Assembly: GCA_024405875.1 (NCBI GenBank)
Contig: JAKSOA010000005.1
Coordinates: forward strand, 1-64,000
Length of the DNA stretch: 64,000 nt
Direction of reading: 5' to 3'
From: Paludibacteraceae bacterium
GTDB lineage: Bacteria; Bacteroidota; Bacteroidia; Bacteroidales; Paludibacteraceae
Below the pieces are notes generated by a model. That model ran no database searches. It saw only the letters and a list, made by a program, of their open reading frames with translations, and had not been told where the DNA came from. Made by a program: the position numbers and the translations under genes. How positions within the stretch are numbered: position 1 is the first letter of the stretch; every line of letters begins with the position of its first letter. Positions 7,939-18,000 of the stretch are shown piece after piece.

Positions 7939-10440
7939 ATGAACATATCACGCAATAGAGTATTTCTTTGCTTATTGACATTGTTGTCAACCGGACTTCA
8001 CGCTCAGACTTGTGACATAACACAACCAGAGAAGGAGATTTGCAAAGGAGACAACATAACGCTTACTTGCACCACCACCGCTGACACATACGAGTGGAGT
8101 CCGGGTGGCGCTACTACAAAGTCTATAACAATATCTCCAGGCACAACCACGTCATACTCCTGCAAGGCTACCAAGAAGGGTGGTTCAACAGATACTGATA
8201 ATCTTATATCAGCGGGAGACTTTGAGTTTGCCCCGACTGACAAAGTTACGTCAGAGCAGAACAAAATGGGTGACTGGATTAAGTATGAATACACAAACTG
8301 GGACATCTCCGGTAAGGATATAGGTTTCGGCTGCACCACTTCAGCAAGGAATGCGAACAATGTTAAGACAGCCTATTTCGCTCAATGCCCGCCTCAGCAC
8401 GGCTCTTGGCTTATGGTTTGTGACGGAGGTCAGTCATCAGGTACTAAAATTTGGCAGGCAAGGGATTTGAAACTGAAAAAGGGAGTTACATACGAGTTCC
8501 GCTGCTATGCCTCAAACATTGATTTGGAGTATGCCAAACACGGAGTCTCATCTCTTGCAAAAATTAAATTCTGTATTGAGAGTGATGAGGGCAACAAGGA
8601 CATAACTAATTGGGAGTATGTGGGCAACACCGCCGGTGGTGACTTAGGCAAATGGAAACTAATAAGCGGAACATACACCCCGACAAAAGACCTCAATTGG
8701 GCACATATCTCCATTTACAACTCCTGCACTGAGACTGAGGGTAATGACTTTGCCATTGATAACATCTATTTTGGCAACAAAACCTCAACTGAAGATGTGG
8801 TTACCACGGAGTGCGTTACGGTCAAGGTAAAGGATTGCACGGTGGAACCACCTACAGTAACACTTACAGGCACAACAGTCTGTCCTGATAAGCAAGTAAC
8901 TCTTACCCCTGTAATAGGTGGCGGTCCATACTCCGCCATCACCTGGTACAAGAACGGCACCGTACTAACGGGTGAGACATCAGAGACATTAACAATAACC
9001 TCACCATCAACATTCAGTGCGACCGATACGTATAAAATAAAATTAGCGGGAACAGGTGGTGCCGCATCGGCAGAGTCAAGTGCCGATGTCAAGACATACG
9101 AAAATGCAGATGTTTATATAACCGATAAGGTTGAGCGTGGGAAACCTTACAAAAAAAATGGTTTTGACATTCCGGCATCAGAGACAGAGGGGAAAAATCA
9201 GATAAAAAAGAGCAAGCAGATTTCAGAGTGCGCCACAGCATATCTGACACTCAACATCTACGGCAAAGAGACTGTACGTGCCTGCTATGGAGCACCACTT
9301 ACCGTGACAGCGCTTACAAAGGGGGGCTCATACCAATGGAACTATGAAGGGCTTACCACTGAGACCATTACAATCACTCAGGCGGATGCTTTTCTACTTG
9401 AATGTATGGTGACATTTGATGACGGCAACATCTCTATAGATTCAATTACGGTGACAGCCGATGTGCACCCAGGTGTTAATAATCCGAAAACTTTTGAGGA
9501 GTGTGCCGGAGACGGTCCTTATTCAATAAACATAGAACCTAATCCATCGCCGGAAAACTACAAGGAATTTCCTGATAAATATTTCTGGAGTCCTAAATAC
9601 AGATGGGCGAAGAACGGAGAGGATATAGGTGAGACAACAGAGCCGATATTAGATAATGTTTACTTCCCAAAAACAATAGGCGGGAAAGATGAGTATGTTC
9701 TTACAATGACAAACGGACTCTGCTCAGAACCAGGAACTATGATTCTTATATCAAAAGCCTGCCGAAGAGACCCTATAAACCACATTTTAAAAGAGTGTCA
9801 GGTGGAAAAGGGAGAGATAACACTCAAGCCTGATACAGAGGGACTTGAATATCTTTGGAATGATGGTTCCACAAATCCTACATTAAGCGTAGGGATTTCA
9901 ACTCCTGGCATATACCAATTCAAGTGCATTATAAAGACAAGCGACATAGAGGGTACTGACCAGGAAGAGAATTTCACCCTGACCGTCAATCCTGTAAAGT
10001 CACAAGAATTTAGTGACAGAGTCTTGGTTGGGACAGAACTCACAAAGTACGGATTCACATTCAGTGCGGTTGAGACAGCCAGACCAGGAGAGATAGTAAA
10101 GACAAAAAGTGAGAAGACAACACAGGGTTGTGACAGCATAGTTACATTCACACTAACTGTATATGAAATAAGACCAATTGAACCAATGGTATATTTCTCT
10201 CCTAACGGAGACGGAATCAATGACCTCTGGCTCATAAAGAACATTGAGTTTCACCCTACTGCCGTAATACAGATTTTTGACCGCTACCACAAATTACTCT
10301 ACACTTGCACCGCATCAGAGTTCAAGGGTTGGGACGGCAAGTATAACGGCCACGATGTAGTAAGAGATGACTATTGGTTTATTATAAGCGGAGAGAGTCT
10401 TGAGAAGACTATTTCAGGTCACTTTGCGCTAAAAAGATAG
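7939..10440 (+). CDS. Secreted multidomain protein with gliding-type (T9SS type B) C-terminal domain
   Basis: An 833-residue protein with a signal peptide (cleaved near HAQ, residues 21-23), several Ig-like or PKD-like beta-sandwich segments rich in Thr, Gly and Cys, and a C-terminal domain from about residue 748 with [12 protein letters not shown] and a closing FALKR. That last domain is the gliding-motility-associated (CHU_C, type B) sorting signal used by the type IX secretion system to export proteins to the surface. The early part (about residues 90-280) resembles a carbohydrate-binding or adhesive module, but I do not recognise its ligand. Its 3' end overlaps folE by 22 bp, tail to tail. 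Confidence 0.8.
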   Translation: MNISRNRVFLCLLTLLSTGLHAQTCDITQPEKEICKGDNITLTCTTTADTYEWSPGGATTKSITISPGTTTSYSCKATKKGGSTDTDNLISAGDFEFAPTDKVTSEQNKMGDWIKYEYTNWDISGKDIGFGCTTSARNANNVKTAYFAQCPPQHGSWLMVCDGGQSSGTKIWQARDLKLKKGVTYEFRCYASNIDLEYAKHGVSSLAKIKFCIESDEGNKDITNWEYVGNTAGGDLGKWKLISGTYTPTKDLNWAHISIYNSCTETEGNDFAIDNIYFGNKTSTEDVVTTECVTVKVKDCTVEPPTVTLTGTTVCPDKQVTLTPVIGGGPYSAITWYKNGTVLTGETSETLTITSPSTFSATDTYKIKLAGTGGAASAESSADVKTYENADVYITDKVERGKPYKKNGFDIPASETEGKNQIKKSKQISECATAYLTLNIYGKETVRACYGAPLTVTALTKGGSYQWNYEGLTTETITITQADAFLLECMVTFDDGNISIDSITVTADVHPGVNNPKTFEECAGDGPYSINIEPNPSPENYKEFPDKYFWSPKYRWAKNGEDIGETTEPILDNVYFPKTIGGKDEYVLTMTNGLCSEPGTMILISKACRRDPINHILKECQVEKGEITLKPDTEGLEYLWNDGSTNPTLSVGISTPGIYQFKCIIKTSDIEGTDQEENFTLTVNPVKSQEFSDRVLVGTELTKYGFTFSAVETARPGEIVKTKSEKTTQGCDSIVTFTLTVYEIRPIEPMVYFSPNGDGINDLWLIKNIEFHPTAVIQIFDRYHKLLYTCTASEFKGWDGKYNGHDVVRDDYWFIISGESLEKTISGHFALKR

Positions 10441-11009
10441 GCAAACGCCTCAGTACGTGCCGTGGAATCTTTGTCAAAGATTCCGCGGCATATTGTTGTA
10501 ATGGTCTTTGCACCCGGTTTCTTTATTCCACGAGCGGTCATACAACTGTGCTCACCCTCTACATAAACGGCGACATCGGCACTACCTGTGGCAAGTGTCA
10601 TAATCTCAGCAATATCGGAGGCAATACGCTCCTGAAGTTGCAGACGGTGGCATACCATCTCAGCAATACGGGCTATCTTGCTAAGTCCTATAACCCTATC
10701 TACCGGCTTATAGACAACACTTACCTTCATATTGTACATAAGTGCTATATGATGCTCACAGAAACTGAATACAGGAATATCACGCACAACAACATAGTTT
10801 CCACATCGTGGCACACACATATCGTCAGCGTCAAAAGTCTTGGCATACTTCTCAGCAATCTGTTCATTTGTGTAGGATATTCCTCTGAACATCTCCTCAC
10901 ACATACGAGCCACACGCTCCGGGGTCTCCCTAAGACCCTCCCTCTCAGGATTCTCCCCAAGCGCAATTAAAAATTCCCGCGTTATCTCTTTAATCCTTTC
11001 TGTATCCAT
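10419..11009 (-). CDS. folE: GTP cyclohydrolase I
   Basis: A 196-residue enzyme that converts GTP to dihydroneopterin triphosphate, the first step toward folate and toward queuosine. The zinc ligands are visible in FCEHH and HSCMTARG, and [11 protein letters not shown] is the conserved active-site helix. Length matches the usual 190-220 residues. It is the last gene of a minus-strand unit queD-queE-folE, 25 bp after queE, so here it probably feeds QueD directly. The C-terminal coding sequence contains a 16-bp hairpin (10458-10490). Confidence 0.93.
   Translation of the reverse strand: MDTERIKEITREFLIALGENPEREGLRETPERVARMCEEMFRGISYTNEQIAEKYAKTFDADDMCVPRCGNYVVVRDIPVFSFCEHHIALMYNMKVSVVYKPVDRVIGLSKIARIAEMVCHRLQLQERIASDIAEIMTLATGSADVAVYVEGEHSCMTARGIKKPGAKTITTICRGIFDKDSTARTEAFAYLFSAK
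10458..10490. repeat. 16-bp hairpin inside the end of folE
   Basis: Arms 10458-10473 and 10475-10490 pair along 16 positions with a single G-T wobble. The repeat encodes folE residues around GIFDKDST and lies 18 bp after the stop of the converging gene. It may serve as a transcript end for that gene, although no T-run follows. Confidence 0.6.
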
Positions 11010-11034
11010 ATGACATAATTAACTTTTCACTAAA

Positions 11035-11679
11035 TTAAACTCCCCTTTTTTTCGGTTCCCAGATATACTTATGCAGTTGCAACTGCACTTTAATTTTGCA
11101 AAGTCTCTCTCTCTTCATACGCTCAACCACATCGGCAGGTTTCATAGTTCCGAAAACAGTGCTGAAATAGACTTGCGTGCGTGTATCAAGTTCATATCTC
11201 CGTACAATCTCAATTGCCCTGTCCAAATCCCTGTCTGATGCTATGACAAACTTGTAGGCATCATCTTTTTTGGCAAGTTCCAGATTCAGACGTTCCATTC
11301 TATCCTCCATACCGCTATCTGGAAGTTTATAGTCTATAACAAAATGTACATTATTTCCTATACGGTACAAGTCAATTGGGATAGCCCCGTTTGTCTCTAT
11401 ATGTACCTGATAATCAGCAAGCATAGCAAGCAAACTGATAATATCGGGCTGAAGCAGCGGCTCTCCGCCGGTAAGGGTTACGTGCTCCATTCCACTACGC
11501 CGCACATAGTCAGCAATCTCCGCCGCACTCATCTCATCTCCGTGCTTAGCCTCCCAAGCGTATGAGGTGTCACACCACGCGCAACGCAGATTACAACCTG
11601 CAAAACGTATGAACACTGAGAGCGCCCCAGCCGTAGGTCCCTCACCGTCAATGGAAATAAACTTCTCTATAACCTTCAT
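11035..11679 (-). CDS. queE: 7-carboxy-7-deazaguanine synthase
   Basis: A radical SAM enzyme that turns 6-carboxytetrahydropterin into 7-carboxy-7-deazaguanine in queuosine synthesis. The cluster motif is CNLRCAWC, the CxxxCxxC spacing expected for radical SAM proteins, preceded by the QueE hallmark ISIDGEGPTAG. I place the start at the ATG at 11679, seven bases after the queD stop, because the family begins right before this motif; a longer reading adds 17 residues that overlap queD. Confidence 0.9.
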   Translation of the reverse strand: MKVIEKFISIDGEGPTAGALSVFIRFAGCNLRCAWCDTSYAWEAKHGDEMSAAEIADYVRRSGMEHVTLTGGEPLLQPDIISLLAMLADYQVHIETNGAIPIDLYRIGNNVHFVIDYKLPDSGMEDRMERLNLELAKKDDAYKFVIASDRDLDRAIEIVRRYELDTRTQVYFSTVFGTMKPADVVERMKRERLCKIKVQLQLHKYIWEPKKRGV

Positions 11680-11686
11680 ATCACTG

Positions 11687-12118
11687 TCAACTGTCCACTG
11701 AATAGACGCAACTGTTGTTTGGTGTCTCAAATAGTTCTACTTCACTAACATTCAAGCCTTTGCCCCTAAGCATATTGAAAATGTAACGGCTCAACTCCTC
11801 ACAAGTCGGACGGAAAGGCATCATAACAACATCAAAACCGTTAGGTAGTGACTTAAGTGTGCCTGAGGCACGGCGTCCGTCATCGTTGTCCTCAATAAGT
11901 AGTTTGTGGTCAAAGAATGTCTCCACCTCACGCAGCACATCTTTTATCTTACTGAAATCCTCAACCATACCACGTGAGTGCCCCTCACTCTGTAAATTCT
12001 TACTGCAAATGGTTACAATAAGCTTATATCTGTGACCGTGAATATTAGCACACTTGCCATCATACCCGCTAAGGTAGTGCGCCGCATCAAACTCTATCTT
12101 GTTCTTAATCTTAAACAT
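11687..12118 (-). CDS. queD: 6-carboxytetrahydropterin synthase
   Basis: A 143-residue member of the PTPS/QueD family that converts dihydroneopterin triphosphate to 6-carboxytetrahydropterin. The zinc histidines are visible in FDAAHYL and NIHGHRY, and CEELSRYIF carries the conserved glutamate region near the C-terminus. It is the first gene of the queuosine unit. queC, queF, queA and tgt are not in the window. A leader of about 135 nt with a strong hairpin precedes it. Confidence 0.9.
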   Translation of the reverse strand: MFKIKNKIEFDAAHYLSGYDGKCANIHGHRYKLIVTICSKNLQSEGHSRGMVEDFSKIKDVLREVETFFDHKLLIEDNDDGRRASGTLKSLPNGFDVVMMPFRPTCEELSRYIFNMLRGKGLNVSEVELFETPNNSCVYSVDS

Positions 12119-12257
12119 ATAAGAGACCTATATAAATAACCGACCCAAGAACCGGCATAAGACCGTTTCCTGGGTCTATTAGCCTGGTTTTATTTTATGA
12201 CAGGATGGTCTAAACGAACTGTCAGCCGTAAAAGTGAATATCTTCACAAGTACCGAC
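12119..12257 (-). promoter_or_regulatory. Structured 5' leader of queD-queE-folE
   Basis: Between the minus-strand -7 box (12261-12268) and the queD start lie about 135 nt. They contain a strong imperfect hairpin (12142-12176, outer stem GACCCA/TGGGTC, inner stem of about seven pairs with one mismatch) and, closer to the promoter, a six-pair stem TGACAG/CTGTCA followed by an A-rich tail and GGCTAA. A structured leader before a queuosine operon suggests a metabolite-sensing RNA, but the sequence does not match the compact preQ1-I consensus closely. Confidence 0.4.
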
Positions 12258-12260
12258 GGG

Positions 12261-12268
12261 CAAAGTTA
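12261..12268 (-). promoter_or_regulatory. -7 box of the queuosine operon
   Basis: On the minus strand the sequence reads TAACTTTG, matching TAnnTTTG. Transcription would begin near 12256 and run into the queD leader. Confidence 0.6.
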
Positions 12269-12280
12269 CAAAAAAATAAG

Positions 12281-12288
12281 TATCTTTG
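12281..12288 (+). promoter_or_regulatory. -7 box of gldE, almost leaderless
   Basis: TATCTTTG ends only nine bases before the most likely gldE start codon (ATG at 12298). With the usual distance to the transcription start, the mRNA would have a leader of roughly five nucleotides. The box is divergent from, and 12 bp away from, the queD -7 box. Confidence 0.6.
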
Positions 12289-12297
12289 CACACAATT

Positions 12298-13590
12298 ATG
12301 GTGATAAACATTATTTTACTTGCTATTGTAGTGCTGCTGTTGGCGACATCAGCATTTGTCAGTGCGTCAGAAACCGCCTTCTTCTCATTGGAGCCAAAGG
12401 ATATTGACACACTACAGGAGAGTGACAATGCCACAGATAAAATGATTCTTAAACTAAGGGCAGACTCCCCGCGCCTGCTCTCAACAATACTTATTACAAA
12501 CAATCTTGTGAATGTAGCCATCGTGGTACTGACATCAACGCTTATGGCACGGTTGTTTGACTTTACCGGGAGTCCCATACTATCATTTTTAATTGATACA
12601 GTGTTAATTACGTTTCTCTTGCTTCTGTTTGGAGAGAACCTGCCTAAATTATATGCCAACAGTAATAATATGAAGGTGTGCCGGTTTGCCGCATACCCGC
12701 TTAATGTTTGTGAAGTCTTGCTCTACCCGCTCTGTTGGCTGATGACAAAGCCTCTGTCAAAAATGTCACGCAATGAGAAAAAGCGCCACAACTCACAGCC
12801 AATAACAATGGATGACATAGAGCAGGCGTTTGAAGTCACACAAGAGGATATAAAAGAGGACAAGGAGTTGCTTGAGGGCATAATACACTTCGGAGATATA
12901 AACGCCTCAGCCGCTATGACCCCAAGGGTTGATATGGTGGCAGTTGAGGATACCGCCTCATTTGCTGAGGTTATTAGACTGATAAACAAAACGGAATATT
13001 CCCGTATGCCCGTTTACCACGATAACCTTGATGACATAAAGGGTATTCTCTACATAAAAGACCTGCTCCCACACATAGGAGAGCCTAAATTCCATTGGCA
13101 AAGCGTTATACGCAAGGCTCACTTTGTGCCACAGACCAAACATATCAACATTATTCTTGAGGAGTTCCAAAAGACAAAGACACATATAGCCATCGTGGTT
13201 GATGAATTCGGCGGGACATCGGGGATAATAACAATGGAGGATATTTTGGAAGAGATTGTGGGTGAGATTGACGATGAGTATGATGACGCCGACAAGAATT
13301 ACGCCAAACTTAACGCCAATAACTGGCTGTTTGAGGGCAAGACGCCTCTTGGAGACTTTTTCAAGGTTACTGAGATTGAGAGTGATGAGTTTGATAAAGT
13401 GACAGGCGAGGCTGAGACACTCGGAGGTCTGATGCTTGAACTTCAAGGGGAGATTCCGCCTCAAGAAACAGAGATAGACTACAAGAACTACCGTTTCAAG
13501 ATAGTCTCCGCTGATAAAAGGCGTATAAAAAGCATAAAGTTCACAATTCTTAACCACGATGCCAAAGCATCTGAGAAAAATGAGGAGTAG
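12298..13590 (+). CDS. gldE: GldE, CNNM/CBS/transporter-associated membrane protein
   Basis: About 430 residues: an N-terminal CNNM (DUF21) membrane domain with hydrophobic segments near residues 3-25, 60-80 and 90-115, two CBS domains (MTPRVDMVAVEDTAS and HIAIVVDEFGGTSGIITMEDILEEIVGEIDDE) and a C-terminal CorC-like domain. This is the layout of GldE, which works with GldD in gliding motility and type IX secretion; the adjacent gldD supports the name. I prefer the ATG at 12298 over an in-frame TTG at 12286 because the latter overlaps the promoter box. Confidence 0.85.
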   Translation: MVINIILLAIVVLLLATSAFVSASETAFFSLEPKDIDTLQESDNATDKMILKLRADSPRLLSTILITNNLVNVAIVVLTSTLMARLFDFTGSPILSFLIDTVLITFLLLLFGENLPKLYANSNNMKVCRFAAYPLNVCEVLLYPLCWLMTKPLSKMSRNEKKRHNSQPITMDDIEQAFEVTQEDIKEDKELLEGIIHFGDINASAAMTPRVDMVAVEDTASFAEVIRLINKTEYSRMPVYHDNLDDIKGILYIKDLLPHIGEPKFHWQSVIRKAHFVPQTKHINIILEEFQKTKTHIAIVVDEFGGTSGIITMEDILEEIVGEIDDEYDDADKNYAKLNANNWLFEGKTPLGDFFKVTEIESDEFDKVTGEAETLGGLMLELQGEIPPQETEIDYKNYRFKIVSADKRRIKSIKFTILNHDAKASEKNEE

Positions 13591-14143
13591 CACTCTTTTA
13601 ATATTATTGTCTCTCACACTGATAGTTGCAGGTTGCGCAAATCAGACACCTAAACCTCGTGGTTATTTCCGCATTGCGTTGGCAGAGAAGAGCTATGACA
13701 CAATAAGGATTAATGAGCCTGTGGCTTTTGAATACCCGTCAAACATTGCCAGAGTGGAACGCCACAGAGGGAACGATGAGTTTTTTGACATTGCCTACCC
13801 TGCATATAACGCAAGAATCTATTGTTCATATAAAGACATAGATGGCAATTTCTACACCATATCAGAAGATTCACGTAATTTTGTATATAAACACGCCATC
13901 AAGGCGGACGCCATTTCAGAGCAGCCGTTTGAGAATCCGGACAGAAGAATGTACGGCATTCTATATCAGATAAAGGGAAACACAGCCTCACAAGTGCAAT
14001 TTATATTGACTGACAGCGTAAAGCATTTTCTACGTGGCTCACTCTACTTCAACAACCACCCTAACAAGGATTCACTATCTCCTGTGACTGATTATATAAC
14101 GGAAGATATAGTCAGAATAATGGAGAGTGCAGAGTGGAAATAA
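13559..14143 (+). CDS. gldD: GldD gliding-motility/T9SS lipoprotein
   Basis: A lipoprotein of 187-194 residues with lipobox LIVAGC and the family opening PKPRGYFRIALAEKSYD, then FEYP and a C-terminal YITEDIVRIMESAEW. GldD is needed for gliding and for type IX secretion in Bacteroidota, which fits the two T9SS cargo proteins in this window. The start is uncertain between 13559 and the ATG at 13580; both overlap the end of gldE, so the genes are translationally coupled. Confidence 0.85.
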   Translation: MPKHLRKMRSSTLLILLSLTLIVAGCANQTPKPRGYFRIALAEKSYDTIRINEPVAFEYPSNIARVERHRGNDEFFDIAYPAYNARIYCSYKDIDGNFYTISEDSRNFVYKHAIKADAISEQPFENPDRRMYGILYQIKGNTASQVQFILTDSVKHFLRGSLYFNNHPNKDSLSPVTDYITEDIVRIMESAEWK

Positions 14144-14169
14144 AAAGTTCAAGTTTTTTTTACTTTTTT

Positions 14170-14200
14170 TTTGCTAATATAAAAAAATACTGTACCTTTG
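14170..14200 (+). promoter_or_regulatory. Promoter of the tRNA-Asp/rpmE unit
   Basis: TTTG (14170-14173) and TACCTTTG (14193-14200) are spaced by 19 bp, a textbook Bacteroidota promoter, 30 bp before the tRNA. Confidence 0.8.
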
Positions 14201-14230
14201 CATCGCTTTTGAGAAATAAGAGTCTCAAAT

Positions 14231-14304
14231 GGTGTGGTAGTTCAGCTGGTTAGAATGCCGCCCTGTCACGGCGGAGGTCGTGGGTTCGAGCCCCATCCAC
14301 ACCG
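14231..14304 (+). tRNA. tRNA-Asp (anticodon GTC)
   Basis: The 74-nt cloverleaf has the acceptor stem GGTGTGG/CCACACC, anticodon stem CCGCC/GGCGG with loop CTGTCAC (anticodon 14265-14267), and a T arm GTGGG-TTCGAGC-CCCAT with one wobble pair. The discriminator base is G, as expected for aspartate tRNA. The CCA end is not encoded. rpmE follows 22 bp downstream and probably shares the transcript. Confidence 0.95.
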
Positions 14305-14326
14305 CAAATAAAATTGAACTAAAGAA

Positions 14327-14575
14327 ATGAAACAAGGAATTCACCCAGAAAACTATCGTCCGGTCGTATTTAAAGATATGTCAAACGGCGATATGTTCCT
14401 ATCCCGCTCAACAGCAGCGAGTAAGGAGACCATTGAATTTGAAGGCGAGACATACCCACTTATAAAGTTGGATATCTCAAGTAGTTCTCACCCATTCTAC
14501 ACAGGTAAGTCAACACTTGTTGATACAGCCGGTCGTGTTGATAAATTCAACCAACGTTACAAAAGAAACAAGTAA
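14327..14575 (+). CDS. rpmE2: Ribosomal protein bL31, type B (zinc-independent)
   Basis: An 82-residue large-subunit protein with the bL31 opening [17 protein letters not shown] and the [10 protein letters not shown] motif. It contains no cysteine, so it is the C-minus form that does not need zinc. In many bacteria this form replaces the zinc-binding copy when zinc is short; here it may be the only copy, which the window cannot show. A bidirectional terminator follows. Confidence 0.95.
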   Translation: MKQGIHPENYRPVVFKDMSNGDMFLSRSTAASKETIEFEGETYPLIKLDISSSSHPFYTGKSTLVDTAGRVDKFNQRYKRNK

Positions 14576-14598
14576 TAAGTTAAATAGAGCATAAAAAA

Positions 14599-14629
14599 AG
14601 AGTCTTGAAAATTCAAGGCTCTTTTTTTG
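14599..14629. terminator. Bidirectional terminator between rpmE2 and trxA
   Basis: A hairpin with an interrupted stem (AGAG-T-CTTGAA / TTCAAG-G-CTCT) is preceded by an A-run and followed by a T-run, so it can stop transcription from both sides. Confidence 0.85.
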
Positions 14630-14646
14630 TTTTAAAGCGTTACCCT

Positions 14647-14955
14647 TTATAGCAACGCTTTAAGCTTGTCTTCATAAACAGCACGCTGGCTTGCACCCAC
14701 AACCTTGTCAACAAGTTGTCCGTTCTTGAAAAAGAGAACTGTGGGCACATTTCTGATACCATACTCATCTGTAAGGTCAACATTCTCTTCAATATCAATC
14801 TTACCAACAACAGCCCTGCCCTCATAATCAGCCGCTATAGCCTCAATAACAGGACCTACCATTTTGCAAGGGCCACACCAAGTAGCCCAGAAATCAGCAA
14901 CAACCACAGAGTTGTTTGCTAATACCTCCTTAAAATTTTGTTCAGTGAATTCCAT
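14647..14955 (-). CDS. trxA: Thioredoxin
   Basis: A 102-residue cytosolic disulfide reductase. The redox motif WCGPC lies at residues 26-30, and the cis-proline is in RNVPT near residue 70. It starts 91 bp after the dnaE stop on the same strand but has its own promoter at 14990-15022. Confidence 0.95.
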   Translation of the reverse strand: MEFTEQNFKEVLANNSVVVADFWATWCGPCKMVGPVIEAIAADYEGRAVVGKIDIEENVDLTDEYGIRNVPTVLFFKNGQLVDKVVGASQRAVYEDKLKALL

Positions 14956-14989
14956 ATAATACTAATATTAAATTTCTTCTTGCTATCTA

Positions 14990-15022
14990 CAAAAATAGTC
15001 ATATTTCAAATACGCAGCCAAA
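14990..15022 (-). promoter_or_regulatory. Promoter of trxA
   Basis: On the minus strand TTTG (15019-15022) and TATTTTTG (14990-14997) are 21 bp apart. Confidence 0.65.
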
Positions 15023-15046
15023 ATAAAAGTCTCCAAGTTATCAACA

Positions 15047-18000
15047 TTATTTCATAGTTATTGAGAACGTTATTTTAGGCTCGTTTGTTCCAGCGGAAAT
15101 TGGAGAGTCCTCAAGTTGCAAATCATCATCAGATATTGCCGTATCGTGGTCAGCATCATCAGACTTTGACAATGATTGAAGAACATCATACATCTGCTCA
15201 GTAAGCATAATATCTTTCTTGCCACGGAAATTAACAACTGTATGTGTCTCTCTATCAAAGACATTCACATAGAGAGTGGCGGGTATGGCATTGTCTCCGG
15301 AGTCATAGAACATAGAGTCACCCAACGCCTCAATAAGGTCTGTCTGCACGTTATCAAGAGGAATATCCACACTTATTTCCAAATGTGCGGTTTTCTGCAA
15401 ATCCTCAAGCAACTCTATGCGGTCAACTGAGTAAGAGTACTCTTTAGGCTTGCCCGCCGCCTTATCCTCCTTGCGTTGATAACGCTCGGTTATAGTTCCT
15501 GTAACATATACAAACATATTAGGCAGGAACATATTCCTGTATTTCTGAAACATAGGACCACCAAGAATGAATGAGCCTACGCCTGACAAATCCTCAACAC
15601 CCATTGATATATACGGTTTGCCGCTCTGTGACAGTTTCTCTGTTATCTCTGTCACAATGCCTCCGAATGAGAGACGGGTACCCTCAGGGTTATCCTCTAT
15701 AAGTTTTACTCTGTCCTCTAAAATTGATATTGGGCGGACGCTAAGTGAGTTGAGTAAAACCTTGTATTTGTCAAGCGGATGAGCCGATATGTACATTCCA
15801 ACAACATCTCTCTCATTACGCAACTTAAATATGACATCCCACGGTGCCGCCGGCTCTATAAATGGATGCTCAGCCTCAAGCGTGTCACCGAAGAGAGAGA
15901 GTTGCATTACGTTTTTTGATTCCTGAACCTTATTCCCGTAATGCATAAGAACCTCTATCATATTCTGCCCCTTTTTGTTTGTGGCAAAGAACTGTTCACG
16001 CTGCATATCACCCAGATTATCAAATGCTCCGCTATAGACCAACGACTCTATGGCCTTTTTATTGCAAGCCGACAGATTGACACGTTCAAAGAAATCAAAG
16101 ACATCCTTGAATTTACCGTCGCTATCACGTGCCGCTACAATAGCCTCAACAGCCCCTTCGCCAACACCTTTCACGCCACCAAGTCCAAAGCGTATGTCTC
16201 CCTTCTCATTAGGTACAAAGTGCAGGTAACTCTCATTCACATCAGGGCCAAGCACATTTATACCCATAGCCTTGCACTCAGTCATAAACTTTGTTACCTC
16301 AGTTATATCATCCTTGTTACGGGTTAAGTTGGCTGCCATAAGTTCAGCCGGATAATTAGCCTTAAGATAAGCGGTCTGATACGCCACCCACGCATAGCAG
16401 GTTGCGTGTGACTTATTGAATGCGTATGATGCGAACTTCTCCCAATCAGCCCATATCTTCTCAAGTATCTTCTCATCGTGGCCGTTAGCCTTACCGCCGT
16501 TTATGAACTTAGGTTTCAACTCATCAAGCACCTTACGCTGTTTCTTACCCATAGCCTTACGCAAGGTATCAGACTGACCCCTTGTAAAACCTGACAACAG
16601 ACGGCTGAGAAGCATCACCTGCTCTTGATAAACCGTAATTCCGTATGTGTCTTTCAGATATTTCTCCATTACGGGGATATCATAGACTATAGGACTACGT
16701 CCGTGCTTACGGTCAATGAAATCTGGAATATAGTCCATAGGTCCTGGACGGTACAGGGCGTTCATTGCTATGAGGTCTTCAAAAACAGTAGGTTTCAACT
16801 CTCTCAGATATTTCTGCATTCCGGCAGATTCAAATTGGAATGTACCTACCGTCCTACCCTCTCCGTAGAGTTTATATGTGGCAGGGTCATCATTAGGGAT
16901 ATGGTCTATATCAAGGTCAATGTTACGGGTGATTTTTATATTATGAAGCGCCTCCTTTATAATTGACAATGTGCTGAGTCCGAGGAAGTCCATCTTTATA
17001 AGCCCCACAGACTCAACCACGTGTCCGTCATACTCTGTAACAAGCACATCTTGGTTTGTATTCTTATCCTTTACAGTACTTAGAGGTGCGAAGTTGGTAA
17101 GGTCATCAGCCCCGATTATAACACCGCAGGCGTGTATGCCTGTCTGACGTATTGTACCTTCAAGTTGTTCAGCATACCTAAGCATCTGGGCTATGGGAGT
17201 ACCCTCATCTGTGAACCTTGCCTGCTGAAGTTCCGGAACCATCTTCACGCAGTTGCTCACTGTAACGGCAGGTGCCTTGCCTGTTTTGGCGTCTTCGGGG
17301 AACTTTGCCGGAACATAGCCACAAATCTTGTTGACATCAGGGAGAGGGATATTCTGAATGCGCCCTACATCCTTGATACTTGATTTTGTCGCCATTGTAC
17401 CGTATGTTATAATATGAGCCACACGCTCCTTCCCATACTTACGGGTCACGTAATCAAGAACAAGGGCACGTCCGTCATCATCAAAGTCAACATCAATATC
17501 GGGGAGGGATATACGGTCAGGGTTAAGGAAACGCTCAAACAGAAGGTCATATTTCAGAGGGTCAACATCTGTAATTCCAAGACAATAAGCCACCACACTG
17601 CCCGCCGCACTTCCACGTCCCGGACCTACGCTCACTCCCAACTCCTCCCTTGCGGCACGAATGTAATCCATAACTATAAGGAAGTAGCCGGGGAATCCCA
17701 TTGTCTTCATAACGTGCAGTTCAAAGACAATTCTCTCCTTAATTTCATCTGTGAGTTTATTATCATACCGTTTGACGGCACCCTTCCACGCCAATTCAGC
17801 AAGGTAATCAGCCTCAAGCTTTATACGGTAAAGTTTCTCATATCCGCCAAGATTGTCAATCTTCTTCTGAGCCTCCTCTTCTGACAGTATGACATTACCC
17901 TTCTCATCACGTGTGAACTCATTGAACAAATCCTCCTCTGAGATACGCTTTCTATACTCCTCTTCCGTTCCAAAACTCTCAGGAATATCAAACTTAGGCA

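Noticed and set aside
12119-12268. Firm call of a preQ1-I riboswitch
   Set aside because: The stem and A-rich tail resemble one, but the linker is too long and the conserved loop bases are not clearly present.
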